The notes beneath the pieces are model-generated. The model searched no databases. It was not told the DNA's origin and saw only the letters and a program-made list of their open reading frames with translations. DNA of 47,262 nucleotides from a candidate division WOR-3 bacterium (GTDB lineage: Bacteria; Hydrothermota; UBA3072), in assembly GCA_039804165.1 (NCBI GenBank), contig JBDRZZ010000013.1, forward strand, positions 1-47,262. The letters run 5' to 3'. Positions 7,617 through 15,421 of the stretch are shown here, in pieces (the stretch's first letter is position 1; each line of letters starts with the position of its first letter). The translations under genes were made by a program, and so were the position numbers.

Positions 7617-8012
7617 ATGATGAACCTTAATAATATATTCCAAACTGCGGATTGGAAAAAAGAAAAACATACACCAGTGATTGAAGCACCTTTAAAGGCA
7701 AAAAAAGGAGAAAATTTTAAAGTGACAGTTTGTGTTGGAAAAGAGATTCCTCATCCCAATACAACAGAACATCATATTGTTTGGATTGATTTATACTTCC
7801 ACCCCGAAGCCGAAAAATTTCCTTATCATATTGGGAGATTTGAATTTCTATCTCATGGAGCCTCGACAAATGGCCCAAATACAAGCACGGTCTACACTCA
7901 TCCAGAAGTAACCCTGACATTTAAGACAGAAAAGCCTGGAACTATTATTGCATTCTCTTATTGTAATATCCATGGACTTTGGCAAAACTCCCAAGAGATA
8001 AAGGTAGAATAA
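7617..8012 (+). CDS. Superoxide reductase, neelaredoxin type
   Basis: A 131-residue one-iron superoxide reductase that reduces superoxide to hydrogen peroxide without releasing oxygen, the usual choice of anaerobes. Visible features: the substrate-attracting Glu16-Lys17 next to ligand His18 (EKHTP), the HPNTTEHH segment with further His ligands, and Cys116/His119 in SYCNIHGLW for the square-pyramidal Fe(His)4Cys centre. The N-terminal desulforedoxin domain of two-iron enzymes is absent. A strong GGAGG site precedes two adjacent ATG codons (7617, 7620). It sits 31 bases behind perR and ahead of the peroxiredoxin, which would remove the peroxide it makes. Confidence 0.92.
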   Translation: MMNLNNIFQTADWKKEKHTPVIEAPLKAKKGENFKVTVCVGKEIPHPNTTEHHIVWIDLYFHPEAEKFPYHIGRFEFLSHGASTNGPNTSTVYTHPEVTLTFKTEKPGTIIAFSYCNIHGLWQNSQEIKVE

Positions 8013-8223
8013 CTTTAAGCGAGAGCAATCGTTCTTTTGAAGAGGGCGGATGCCACAAATAATACACAAAATTTAGAATTTTATAAAATGGAAAAAGCGT
8101 AGAAAAAACTATAACTCCTATCACTTAAAACAGAAAAATTCATATAAAAATGTATAAAGAAATGTAAGGATACTTATGGAGCACCAAACAATAAATTTAG
8201 CAAGTTTTAAAAAGGAGGAATTT

Positions 8224-8910
8224 GTGGACAAAATAACAGAAAAAAGAATGCCCCTTTTGGGAGACAATTTCCCAGAGATAGAAGTGCAGACAACCCTTGG
8301 TGTTATGAAATTACCAAAGACCTTCTATGGCAAATGGTTTGTCCTTTTCAGCCATCCGGCGGATTTTACTCCAGTATGCACAACTGAGTTTGTTGCTTTT
8401 CAGAAAAGATATGAAAAATTCAGAGCATTGAATTGTGAACTCATAGGACTTAGCGTTGATCAGGTCTTTTCTCATATCAAATGGGAAGAATGGATAAAAG
8501 AGAAATTAGGTATTGAGATTCAATTTCCAATTATTGCCGATACAGGTGCGGTAGCTGAGACTCTTGGTCTTATTCATCCTGGTAAAGGAACGAATACTGT
8601 CAGGGCGGTCTTCATTGTAGATGACAAAGGCAAAATAAGAATAATTCTTTACTATCCCCAAGAACTTGGTAGGAATATAGATGAGATTTTAAGAGCTCTT
8701 GAGGCGATGCAGATTTCCGATAAATATGGGGTTGCAATGCCCGCAAATTGGCCAAACAATGAAATTGTAAAAGACCATGTGATTGTTCCTCCTCCAAAGG
8801 ATGTTAAAACAGCAAAAGATAGAGTTAAAAAGGCAAAAATTGGTGAATTTGAGTGTTTTGATTGGTGGCTCTGTCATAAGAAACTAAAAATAAACGAAAA
8901 AAGAAGATGA
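8224..8910 (+). CDS. Prx6-type peroxiredoxin
   Basis: A thiol peroxidase reducing H2O2 and organic peroxides, 228 residues from the GTG at 8224. I prefer that start because AAAGGAGG lies five bases before it; an in-frame ATG at 8176 (AAGGA, five bases) would add 16 residues. The peroxidatic cysteine is Cys52 in [12 protein letters not shown]. Two C-terminal cysteines, six apart in ECFDWWLC, match the arrangement of archaeal Prx6 enzymes such as the Aeropyrum thioredoxin peroxidase, where they form the resolving disulfide. The thioredoxin fold is followed by the long Prx6 C-terminal domain (MPANWPNNE). It completes the perR and superoxide reductase group; no clear Per box of its own was found. 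Confidence 0.9.
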   Translation: MDKITEKRMPLLGDNFPEIEVQTTLGVMKLPKTFYGKWFVLFSHPADFTPVCTTEFVAFQKRYEKFRALNCELIGLSVDQVFSHIKWEEWIKEKLGIEIQFPIIADTGAVAETLGLIHPGKGTNTVRAVFIVDDKGKIRIILYYPQELGRNIDEILRALEAMQISDKYGVAMPANWPNNEIVKDHVIVPPPKDVKTAKDRVKKAKIGEFECFDWWLCHKKLKINEKRR

Positions 8911-8925
8911 CAAAAGGTAAAGTTG

Positions 8926-8967
8926 AAAATATGGGGTATCAGATTAATTTCTGGTACCCCATATTTT
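8926..8967 (+). terminator. Strong hairpin terminator after the peroxiredoxin gene
   Basis: AAAATATGGGGTATCAGA (8926-8943) pairs with TCTGGTACCCCATATTTT (8950-8967): 18 base pairs with one G-U and a six-base loop. The 3' side runs into a T-rich tail. It separates the stress cluster from the ZIP gene. Confidence 0.85.
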
Positions 8968-8976
8968 ACTTTTTAA

Positions 8977-9005
8977 TTGTTGAAATAATAATTTTGATGT
9001 AAATT
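8977..9005 (+). promoter_or_regulatory. Possible leaderless promoter of the ZIP gene
   Basis: TTGTTG (8977-8982), 17 bp, TAAATT (9000-9005), with the ATG seven bases after the -10 box and no ribosome-binding site. The boxes are weak, but the geometry matches perR, alr and apgM. Confidence 0.4.
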
Positions 9006-9012
9006 AATAAAA

Positions 9013-9828
9013 ATGGAAATGAGTATTCAGAAACTTCACCCTCTCATATTAGCTCTTCTAGCTGGTTGTTTCACCTGGGGCCTAACTGCTATTGGCTCTA
9101 TGCTTGTATTTTTAACAAAAGAAGTAAGTCAAAAGTTTTTTGATAGCATGTTGGGTTTTGCTGGTGGGGTTATGATTGCAGCAAGCTTTTGGTCTCTTCT
9201 TGCGCCAGCAATTGAAATATCAAAAAAAACTACTCCTAATCTCTCCTGGTTACCACCCACGGTTGGATTTATATTAGGTGCAGTCTCATTAAGAATCATA
9301 GACATAATATTACCTCATCTTCATCTAGGCTTTCCTATTATAGAATCAGAAGGGATAAAAACCTCTTGGCATCGAAGTGTTTTGTTGGTTTTGGCAATTA
9401 CACTTCACAATATTCCTGAAGGGCTTGCTGTAGGAGTGGCTTTTGGCTCTGTTACCAAAGACCTTCCAGAAGCAACATTAAGAGGAGCAACCGCATTGAT
9501 GTTAGGGATAGGAATTCAGAATATTCCTGAAGGTTTTGCAGTTTCAATCTCTCTTTACCGTGAAAAATTAACAAGATTTAAAAGTTTCTGGTTTGGTCAA
9601 CTTTCAGGTGTTGTAGAACCAATCTCTGCAGTTATTGGTTGTTTTACAGTGTTATGGGCACATTTCCTTTTACCTTATGCATTGAGTTTTGCAGCAGGTG
9701 CTATGATTTTCGTGGTTGTGGAAGAGGTAATACCTGAATCACAACGAAATGGTAATGTAGAATTTGCTACGGGTGGCACAATTATCGGATTTTTAATTAT
9801 GATGATCTTGGATGTTACCTTCGGATAA
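9013..9828 (+). CDS. ZIP-family divalent metal transporter (ZupT/GufA-like)
   Basis: A 271-residue inner-membrane protein with about eight hydrophobic helices that imports Zn, Fe or Mn. The two binuclear-site helices are clear: HNIPEGLAVG at 132-141 and QNIPEGFAVS at 169-178, plus the Glu-rich EEVIPES near the end. Length and the missing His-rich loop match bacterial GufA/ZupT members. It stands alone behind a terminator but lies next to the PerR cluster, so iron or manganese uptake linked to stress control is a reasonable guess; no Per box is visible. The start is ATG 9013; ATG 9019 is possible. Confidence 0.88.
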   Translation: MEMSIQKLHPLILALLAGCFTWGLTAIGSMLVFLTKEVSQKFFDSMLGFAGGVMIAASFWSLLAPAIEISKKTTPNLSWLPPTVGFILGAVSLRIIDIILPHLHLGFPIIESEGIKTSWHRSVLLVLAITLHNIPEGLAVGVAFGSVTKDLPEATLRGATALMLGIGIQNIPEGFAVSISLYREKLTRFKSFWFGQLSGVVEPISAVIGCFTVLWAHFLLPYALSFAAGAMIFVVVEEVIPESQRNGNVEFATGGTIIGFLIMMILDVTFG

Positions 9829-9891
9829 AAAAGCTTTTGGGGACTAAAGAATGTAAAATAAAAAGTTGCTTTCCCTTGACTTTCTCCTAAT

Positions 9892-11451
9892 CTATTCCAA
9901 TTCAAACATCACTATAGATTTTGGGGGTAAACTTACTATTAGTCTATCATCTTCTAATTTGAATTTTTCAAAAGGCTTTATATTGACCTCCTCGGTCTTC
10001 CCAAAGTCGTTAAAAGCATTCATTCTTTCAGCAGTAATTATCTCGGCGGAACCCTTTTCTACGTTACTTCCAAGAATCTTACATTCAAGTTCCTTAACAT
10101 TATTAGGATCAAGATTTACTATACTAATGTGAATTTTCCCATCTTTATCTCTTGAGGCTGATACATTTAAAGACTTAATCTTCTCTTCACCATATGAATA
10201 TTCCTCACACTCCAGCTTAGTCGGCAATAATGTAGCATCTTGGTGAACCGAGAACATTTTGAATACATAATACGTCGGTGTTAACACTATCTGTTCATCT
10301 TTTGTTATAATTACAGATTGGAGAACATTTACTAATTGAGCAAGATTTGCCATCTTCACTCGGTCGCAGTGATTATTGAAAATATTAAGGCTTATTGCCG
10401 CAACTATTGCATCGCGAAGAGAATTCTGTTGATATAAGAAAGCCGGATTAACCCCAGGTTCTACATCATACCAAGTCCCCCATTCATCTACTACAAGTCC
10501 AATCCTCTTCTCTGGATCATATCTATCCATTATCTCTGAATGTTTTTTTATTAATTCATCTAAATAGAGAGCCTTTTGCAATATTATAAACCATTCTTTT
10601 TCAGTGAAGTTTATTGCAGACCCCTTTTTGTTCCAGTCTATTACTGTATAATAATGCAAAGAATAACCACTCATATAATCCTGAAGCCAAGTATCCGTAT
10701 TTTTCCATTTCTTCATTATTATCTCAGTCCAGTTAAAGTCTTCTGGAAGTCCACTTGAGGCAATTTTGTATAATTTCGTCTCCCCATAATTCTTCATAAA
10801 AAAAGAATATCTTGATAAAACATTAGCATAGTAATCCGCAGACATAATTCCACCGCAACCCCATGTTTCGTTGCCGATTCCCCAGAATTTCACATTCCAT
10901 GGCTTTAATCTACCATTTTTGTGTCTTAACTTAACCATTGGTATATCATAAGTAGAATTTACATATTCAACCCACTCACTTGCTTCTCTTACCGTGCCAC
11001 TTCCAACATTAACCGAAATGTAAGGTTCAGCACCAAGTAACTCACAAAATTCCAAAAATTCGTGAGTTCCAAAACTATTGTCTTCAACAACTCCACCCCA
11101 AGTTGTATTCACGATTCTCGGTCTTTTACTGTATGGACCAATTCCTTCCTTCCAGTGATAAGTATCTGCAAAACAACCACCGGGCCAACGAATAACAGGA
11201 ACATGAATAGCCTTAAGAGCAGTAAGGACGTCTTTTCTATATCCCCGAATGTTAGGAATTTTTGAATTTCTCCCAACCCATATACCACCATATATACAAC
11301 GTCCAAGGTGCTCCGCAAAATGCCCATATATAAACTTGCTAATTTTTTGTTCGGCCGAGTCCGCTCTTACGACCAACTTATTAATTGGACGTTGAGCGAA
11401 AACATTTAACGCAAAAAATAACACCAAACAAATTATAAAATATCTCTTCAT
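9892..11451 (-). CDS. Exported GH51 alpha-L-arabinofuranosidase
   Basis: A 519-residue retaining glycosidase that removes arabinose side chains from arabinoxylan and arabinan. The acid/base Glu195 lies in GIGNETWGCGG and the nucleophile Glu323 in VVDEWGTWY, both diagnostic for GH51. YGHFAEHLGRCIYGG and RWPGGCFADTYHW are further family landmarks. Most GH51 enzymes are cytoplasmic, but this one has a clean signal peptide (MKRYFIICLVLFFALNVFAQ, cleavage after FAQ), so it acts in the periplasm or outside. AGGAGG precedes the ATG. It lies downstream of the xylanase and esterase genes but has its own promoter, and it debranches the polymer for the GH11 enzymes. It is convergent with the ZIP gene. 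Confidence 0.94.
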   Translation of the reverse strand: MKRYFIICLVLFFALNVFAQRPINKLVVRADSAEQKISKFIYGHFAEHLGRCIYGGIWVGRNSKIPNIRGYRKDVLTALKAIHVPVIRWPGGCFADTYHWKEGIGPYSKRPRIVNTTWGGVVEDNSFGTHEFLEFCELLGAEPYISVNVGSGTVREASEWVEYVNSTYDIPMVKLRHKNGRLKPWNVKFWGIGNETWGCGGIMSADYYANVLSRYSFFMKNYGETKLYKIASSGLPEDFNWTEIIMKKWKNTDTWLQDYMSGYSLHYYTVIDWNKKGSAINFTEKEWFIILQKALYLDELIKKHSEIMDRYDPEKRIGLVVDEWGTWYDVEPGVNPAFLYQQNSLRDAIVAAISLNIFNNHCDRVKMANLAQLVNVLQSVIITKDEQIVLTPTYYVFKMFSVHQDATLLPTKLECEEYSYGEEKIKSLNVSASRDKDGKIHISIVNLDPNNVKELECKILGSNVEKGSAEIITAERMNAFNDFGKTEEVNIKPFEKFKLEDDRLIVSLPPKSIVMFELE

Positions 11452-11519
11452 TTTTAACCTCCTAATTTAAAAATTCCTTTTAAACTATCTTTCTAAAGCC
11501 GTCTTAATTCTTATTTGTA

Positions 11520-11548
11520 ATTATAAAATAAAAAATAAAAGAGGTCAA
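11520..11548 (-). promoter_or_regulatory. Promoter of the GH51 gene
   Basis: Minus strand: TTGACC (11548-11543), 17 bp, TATAAT (11525-11520). The leader would be about 60 bases with a good ribosome-binding site. Confidence 0.65.
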
Positions 11549-11648
11549 GACTAAAAGATCTTCTTATTTAGAAAGCAAAAATTTATCTAAGATTTCTAAT
11601 TCCACAAAATTTAATATTATAAACGTTTTACTTTTATTTACCAAATCC

Positions 11649-12134
11649 TCAACCCATTTTCCATATTGCAAAATTTAAAACCGAAGCAAAGCTCACCCAA
11701 AGAATATAAGGAATCAACAATATACCTGCTACTTTAGACAAAGAATAAAAAAGAATAATTGTCATAAGTATGGCTATCCATAAAAATATAATTTCAACAA
11801 AAGCTAAAAAAGGAGACCTTAACCCAAAAAACAAAAAAGACCATAATATATTAAAAGCAAGTTGTAAAATAAAAACCATAATTGCTATTCTTACATTCTT
11901 ATCACTTAATCCAATCCTTAAAATAAAATATAAAGAGATCCCCATTAATAAAAACAAAATTGTCCAAACTGGCGCAAAGACCCAGTTTGGAGGAGTGAAT
12001 GAAGGCTTATTTATATTTGCATACCAACCTGGAATTGAAGGGGTTGTAAATAAAGAACCAATAAGACCTGCAAATTGACAAATTATTATACTTATAAAAA
12101 AATTTAAAATCTCATTTATTTTACTTCTGTACAT
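11649..12134 (-). CDS. tspO: TspO/MBR-family membrane protein
   Basis: A 161-residue protein with five hydrophobic helices and the family's aromatic signature: PGWYANINKPSFTPPNWVF near 35-53, the NILWSFLFFG helix near 95-104 and a final FAIWKMG. TspO proteins bind porphyrins and related hydrophobic ligands and are tied to stress and tetrapyrrole handling in bacteria; the exact function is unsettled. The helices LSFxxLNxxxW-like near the end (VSFASVLNFAIW) support the call. AGGAGG precedes the ATG. Its place between a glycosidase and a propeller lipoprotein shows no obvious pathway link and may be incidental. Confidence 0.88.
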   Translation of the reverse strand: MYRSKINEILNFFISIIICQFAGLIGSLFTTPSIPGWYANINKPSFTPPNWVFAPVWTILFLLMGISLYFILRIGLSDKNVRIAIMVFILQLAFNILWSFLFFGLRSPFLAFVEIIFLWIAILMTIILFYSLSKVAGILLIPYILWVSFASVLNFAIWKMG

Positions 12135-12229
12135 TTTCCTCCTTAAATATCCCCACCAAAGAATGACAGAGGGGGTTAGACCAGCTTATTAAAAATAAAA
12201 AGTTTTTTAAAAACTAAAAATAGAAAAAA

Positions 12230-13732
12230 TCACTTTTTCTCTTGTTGCTCCTGTTTTTTTCTCTCACAAGGTTTACATCCCTTTGTCTCTTTACCCACAA
12301 TAGATTCTACTAACCAACCAATTCTCTCCTCCGATTTTTCAACTTTACCGTCGCTTTTAGGATAAGATAATCTGCACCGAAGGAGCCAACCTGGAATGCT
12401 GCTTTCAGCCAGGTATTCCACTCCCTCTTCTCTAAAAATCGGTTTGAACACATTAGTATAATTAGGCCCTTCTTTACCATCCAAAACAACAAACCATCTG
12501 TTATCTTTTTTCGCCCTAAAAGTAAAGTGCTTGCTGTCAGGACTGAACTGAACATAACCAATCTCATCATATTTCTCTGACACTACACTTCCATCAAGCA
12601 CAACGAACCATTTCTCCCCTTCCCTTGCTCCGTAAATAAGATGTTTACCACAAGGACTAAATATCGGGGTACGAACTAAGATATCATCATATTCAGGACC
12701 TTCCTTTCCATTTGTTACAACAAACCACTTTTGACCTCTATTTGCAACATAAGCAAAACTTTTACCGTCAGGAGAAAGAGTAATACTCTCGCCATTACCT
12801 CCAATAGCATCGTATTCAGGACCCTCTTTACCATTTACAACCACAACCCACTTTTCCCCTTTCATCACCGCATATGCAATCCTGTTGTCCTTAGGTCCAA
12901 ATTTAACAGGATGTATGGTTGTGTACATTTCATACTTGGGACTTTCTTTCCCATCAATCACTACAATGTGTTTTCCGTCCTTCATTGCACTATAGGCAAT
13001 ATGCTTTCCATCAGGACTAAAAACAGGATTATCTACCCAATCATATTTTTTCCCTTCCTTCTCATCCCAAACCACACATTGTAAATTATTACTGTCTGTT
13101 GCAACATATGCGATGTGTTCGCCACAAGGGCTAATTATTGGTTCAGAAACAAAGTTATACTCTTTACCAGCCTTTCCATCAAAGACAATACATTGTTTAT
13201 TCCCTTTTCTTGCCATATAAGCAAAGTGTTCGTTATCAGGACTAAAAGTGCAATAACCTACAAAATCATGCCCTCCCTGAGGCATAACTACCCCATCAAG
13301 CACAACAAACCATCTATTTCCCAATTGTGCACCAAAAGCAAAGTGTTCACTACTTGGACTAAAGGTAAGAGAGCTCATATTAATATCTTCAAAACCAGGG
13401 AATGCTCTAAAACCTGGATTTACCACACCATCCACAACTATTGACCATTTTTCTCCACCTTTCGTGGTATAAGCTATTCTCTTCCCATCCCCACTAAACA
13501 CAATAGCTCCTATATTGTCATATTCAATAGAATCAACTTTTCCGTCTATTACCATCACCAACTTACCATCCTCCCTTCGCTCAGCCCAAGCTACATGTAA
13601 TTCATCTTGACTACGTGCCACTATAGCTATCTTTTCTTCTTCAGCTTTAGAAACCCCTTTTTTGCATCCGATCATTAAGCCTAATAGAATGACCACTATA
13701 ACAAACAATGCATCTCTTCTTTTTCTTTCCAT
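12230..13732 (-). CDS. PD40 beta-propeller lipoprotein
   Basis: A 500-residue lipoprotein (signal LLGLMIGC, lipidated Cys at about 23) made of ten consecutive repeats of about 40 residues. The unit is roughly FSPDGKHIAYxAxxGxKWFVVxDGKEGPEYD, the PD40/WD40-like blade seen in TolB. A degenerate eleventh unit and a charged Lys/Glu tail with a CKPC motif follow. The high similarity between blades implies recent internal duplication. Propellers of this kind mediate protein-protein or glycan contacts in the periplasm or at the cell surface; no catalytic residue is evident. AAGGAG precedes the ATG. Placement downstream of the GH11 genes suggests a structural or sensing part in glycan use, which is inference only. 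Confidence 0.8.
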   Translation of the reverse strand: MERKRRDALFVIVVILLGLMIGCKKGVSKAEEEKIAIVARSQDELHVAWAERREDGKLVMVIDGKVDSIEYDNIGAIVFSGDGKRIAYTTKGGEKWSIVVDGVVNPGFRAFPGFEDINMSSLTFSPSSEHFAFGAQLGNRWFVVLDGVVMPQGGHDFVGYCTFSPDNEHFAYMARKGNKQCIVFDGKAGKEYNFVSEPIISPCGEHIAYVATDSNNLQCVVWDEKEGKKYDWVDNPVFSPDGKHIAYSAMKDGKHIVVIDGKESPKYEMYTTIHPVKFGPKDNRIAYAVMKGEKWVVVVNGKEGPEYDAIGGNGESITLSPDGKSFAYVANRGQKWFVVTNGKEGPEYDDILVRTPIFSPCGKHLIYGAREGEKWFVVLDGSVVSEKYDEIGYVQFSPDSKHFTFRAKKDNRWFVVLDGKEGPNYTNVFKPIFREEGVEYLAESSIPGWLLRCRLSYPKSDGKVEKSEERIGWLVESIVGKETKGCKPCERKKQEQQEKK

Positions 13733-13773
13733 AACAAAAGCTCCTTCTTACCTTTATTTGTTTCAGTAAAGTT

Positions 13774-13804
13774 CTGCCCGGTCCCTATATTTGGAACCGG
13801 GCAG
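13774..13804 (-). terminator. GC-rich hairpin after the first GH11 gene
   Basis: CTGCCCGGT (13774-13782) pairs with ACCGGGCAG (13796-13804), nine perfect pairs plus partial extension. The minus-strand tail is not T-rich, so it may be a weak terminator, a pause or an mRNA-protecting stem ahead of the PD40 gene. Its arms share CTGCCCGG with the terminator at 15355-15389. Confidence 0.5.
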
Positions 13805-13826
13805 CAGATAAATTTATCTTCTTTGC

Positions 13827-14924
13827 TTACTTCGCCTCAAAGTGGCTCCAGGAATAATTACCAACATATTTAATAATCCACGCTCCATTTATCTTTGCTG
13901 GCATCTGACTGGCTGAAACATATTTATTTGTGAGATCAACTCCGTTCACATTGAGTTCCTGTAGATTCCAGGAGTTAATGTAGTTGCAGGAAGTCAAAGA
14001 CCAGCAGAAAGTTCCTGAGCCATCTTTTGTGAATGGCGCACTTATTGAAGTCGGATTACTGCAGGGTGCAGTTCCACCTCCACTTGTCGTCGTCGTTGTT
14101 CCACTTGTAGTCGTAGTTGTTGTTGTGCCGCTTGTAGTAGTTGTTGTGCTTGGCCACCACCACCACCATCCACTGGTTGTAGTTGTTGAACCACTTGTCG
14201 TGGTGGTAGTTGAAGTGCTAGTGGTAGTAGCGCTTGTTGTTGTGGTAGTTGAAGTGCTAGTGGTTGTCGAACCACCTCCACCACAAGTAAAGGTAGCTGT
14301 TCCAGATCCAACCCAATGAGTATACCACTCACTATTAGGAACAGAGACAGTAGCACTACCACTACCTGAACTCCAAGATTCCACTGCTACCACTTGATAG
14401 TTATTGCTACCCACACTTAATCCCAGGCTTTTCCACCCATTATAATGACAGTTCATATCTATAGGTTGACTACCTCCACTAGCAAAATACTGAGTAAAAG
14501 TCGCAGTACCCTCAATAGAAGGTTGATTCACCCTCTGCTCTGTCCCCACTGTCCAAGTTGTCCCACTACAAGTATAAGAACCTTTTGTTGAGCCTCCACT
14601 CCTTGGGATATAATATTCTACCAGCGGGTTTTGAAGCCAACCATAAACCCCTGGTCCCCAATTACAACCGCTGCAACTACCAGAGTAACTTATGGTTCTT
14701 GTTGAACCAGTGCTCCAACCTAAACCTGTAACAAAATTAGCACTACTGAAAGTAACCTTAAAACTCCCAGCGGTGCAGCTACCTGATGAATAGTCATCTC
14801 TCGTCTTACCAGATCCTACATCCATTTTTGACGGAGCTGTTGGATGATTTTGACATCCCCAGATGAAGACTATTGCTGCTAAAACAATTGTTCCAATTAT
14901 TATTAATAAACGCCTTAAATTCAT
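13827..14924 (-). CDS. GH11 endo-1,4-beta-xylanase lipoprotein with C-terminal module
   Basis: A 365-residue surface xylanase. The lipoprotein signal ends at FIWGC. The GH11 jelly roll covers about 45-215, with GVYGWLQNPLVEYYI (nucleophile Glu103), RVNQPSIEGTATFTQY (the thumb-region signature) and QVVAVESW (acid/base Glu182). A Thr/Ser linker with five consecutive Trp follows (SGWWWWWPS). A C-terminal domain of about 80 residues (CWSLTSCNYINSWNLQELNVNG) looks like a carbohydrate-binding module of a kind I cannot name with certainty. AAAGGAGG precedes the ATG. The catalytic part is a paralogue of the next gene upstream (15422-16486), while the C-terminal module is unrelated to it. It cuts internal xylan bonds at the cell surface. 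Confidence 0.92.
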   Translation of the reverse strand: MNLRRLLIIIGTIVLAAIVFIWGCQNHPTAPSKMDVGSGKTRDDYSSGSCTAGSFKVTFSSANFVTGLGWSTGSTRTISYSGSCSGCNWGPGVYGWLQNPLVEYYIPRSGGSTKGSYTCSGTTWTVGTEQRVNQPSIEGTATFTQYFASGGSQPIDMNCHYNGWKSLGLSVGSNNYQVVAVESWSSGSGSATVSVPNSEWYTHWVGSGTATFTCGGGGSTTTSTSTTTTTSATTTSTSTTTTTSGSTTTTSGWWWWWPSTTTTTSGTTTTTTTSGTTTTTSGGGTAPCSNPTSISAPFTKDGSGTFCWSLTSCNYINSWNLQELNVNGVDLTNKYVSASQMPAKINGAWIIKYVGNYSWSHFEAK

Positions 14925-15010
14925 TTATTCCTCCTTTAACATCTAAATTTAAAAACTTCTAAATAAAAACACCTCTAATTTCCTTCACCCCCTTTCCTTT
15001 CCCAAATCTT
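14925..15010 (-). repeat. Duplicated 5' region of the GH11 genes, copy 1
   Basis: About 80 bases directly upstream of the first GH11 gene are almost identical to 16487-16570 ahead of the second, including the ribosome-binding site and a pyrimidine-rich block. The duplication that produced the two genes therefore included the leader. Confidence 0.75.
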
Positions 15011-15040
15011 CTTTCTAAAATAACTTGGAAAGGAAGGGGG
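14988..15040 (-). promoter_or_regulatory. Long-loop inverted repeat in the GH11-1 leader
   Basis: CCCCCTTTCCTTTCC (14988-15002) faces GGAAAGGAAGGGGG (15027-15040), with one unpaired base and a loop of about 24. It lies between the predicted promoter and the ribosome-binding site, so it would be an mRNA hairpin. An equivalent hairpin precedes the second GH11 gene. Confidence 0.55.
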
Positions 15041-15114
15041 CTAGTCAAATAAACTTATTTCTTAAAATTAAATACCAGTACCTAAACGTTTCTCCCCCTT
15101 TAATTATTGTTTAA

Positions 15115-15143
15115 TAAATAAATTGATAAAAACAAAAAGTCAA
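15115..15143 (-). promoter_or_regulatory. Probable promoter of the first GH11 gene
   Basis: Minus strand: TTGACT (15143-15138), 17 bp, TATTTA (15120-15115). It resembles the TTGACT promoters of the second GH11 gene and the SUMF1 gene. With the leader hairpin and the terminator at 15355 it accounts for most of the 497-base gap; nothing else is visible in it. Confidence 0.45.
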
Positions 15144-15354
15144 TAAGAGCAATTTCCTTACTTTTGAATAAGCAAATGGATTACTTAAGATATAGTCTTC
15201 TCATTAAAATTTATGATAATCAGTTAATTTTTCCAACAATTTTCTCATTACCTTTTTATCAACAAAAATAAAGCTTCACTTCTTGTTGCTATAAAAATGC
15301 TTTCTTAACTCTATAAAATTAAATTTTACAAACGTTTAAATCTCCCTTAATTTT

Positions 15355-15389
15355 AAGAAAACTGCCCGGAAAAACCGGGCAGTTTTCTT
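15355..15389 (-). terminator. Perfect bidirectional-type terminator after the second GH11 gene
   Basis: AAGAAAACTGCCCGG (15355-15369) pairs perfectly with CCGGGCAGTTTTCTT (15375-15389) around a five-base loop. The A/T-flanked GC stem can terminate in either direction; here it follows the minus-strand GH11 gene ending at 15422. Confidence 0.85.
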
Positions 15390-15421
15390 CGGAATTACAA
15401 CTACAGTTTACTTACCCTCAA

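Noticed and set aside
8071-8092. ATTTTATAAAAT palindrome upstream of the peroxiredoxin gene as a second Per box
   Set aside because: It matches the Per box poorly outside the A/T content, and such AT palindromes are expected by chance in this composition.
12190-12220. AGTTTTT/AAAAACT stem after the PD40 gene as a terminator
   Set aside because: Seven A/T pairs alone are too weak, and similar runs are common in the intergenic sequence.
14080-14280. Dense short repeats resembling a tandem array or CRISPR-like region
   Set aside because: They are codon-level repeats of the Thr/Ser-rich linker of the first GH11 xylanase; there are no regular spacers, and the opposite-strand frames with poly-Val or poly-His are shadows.
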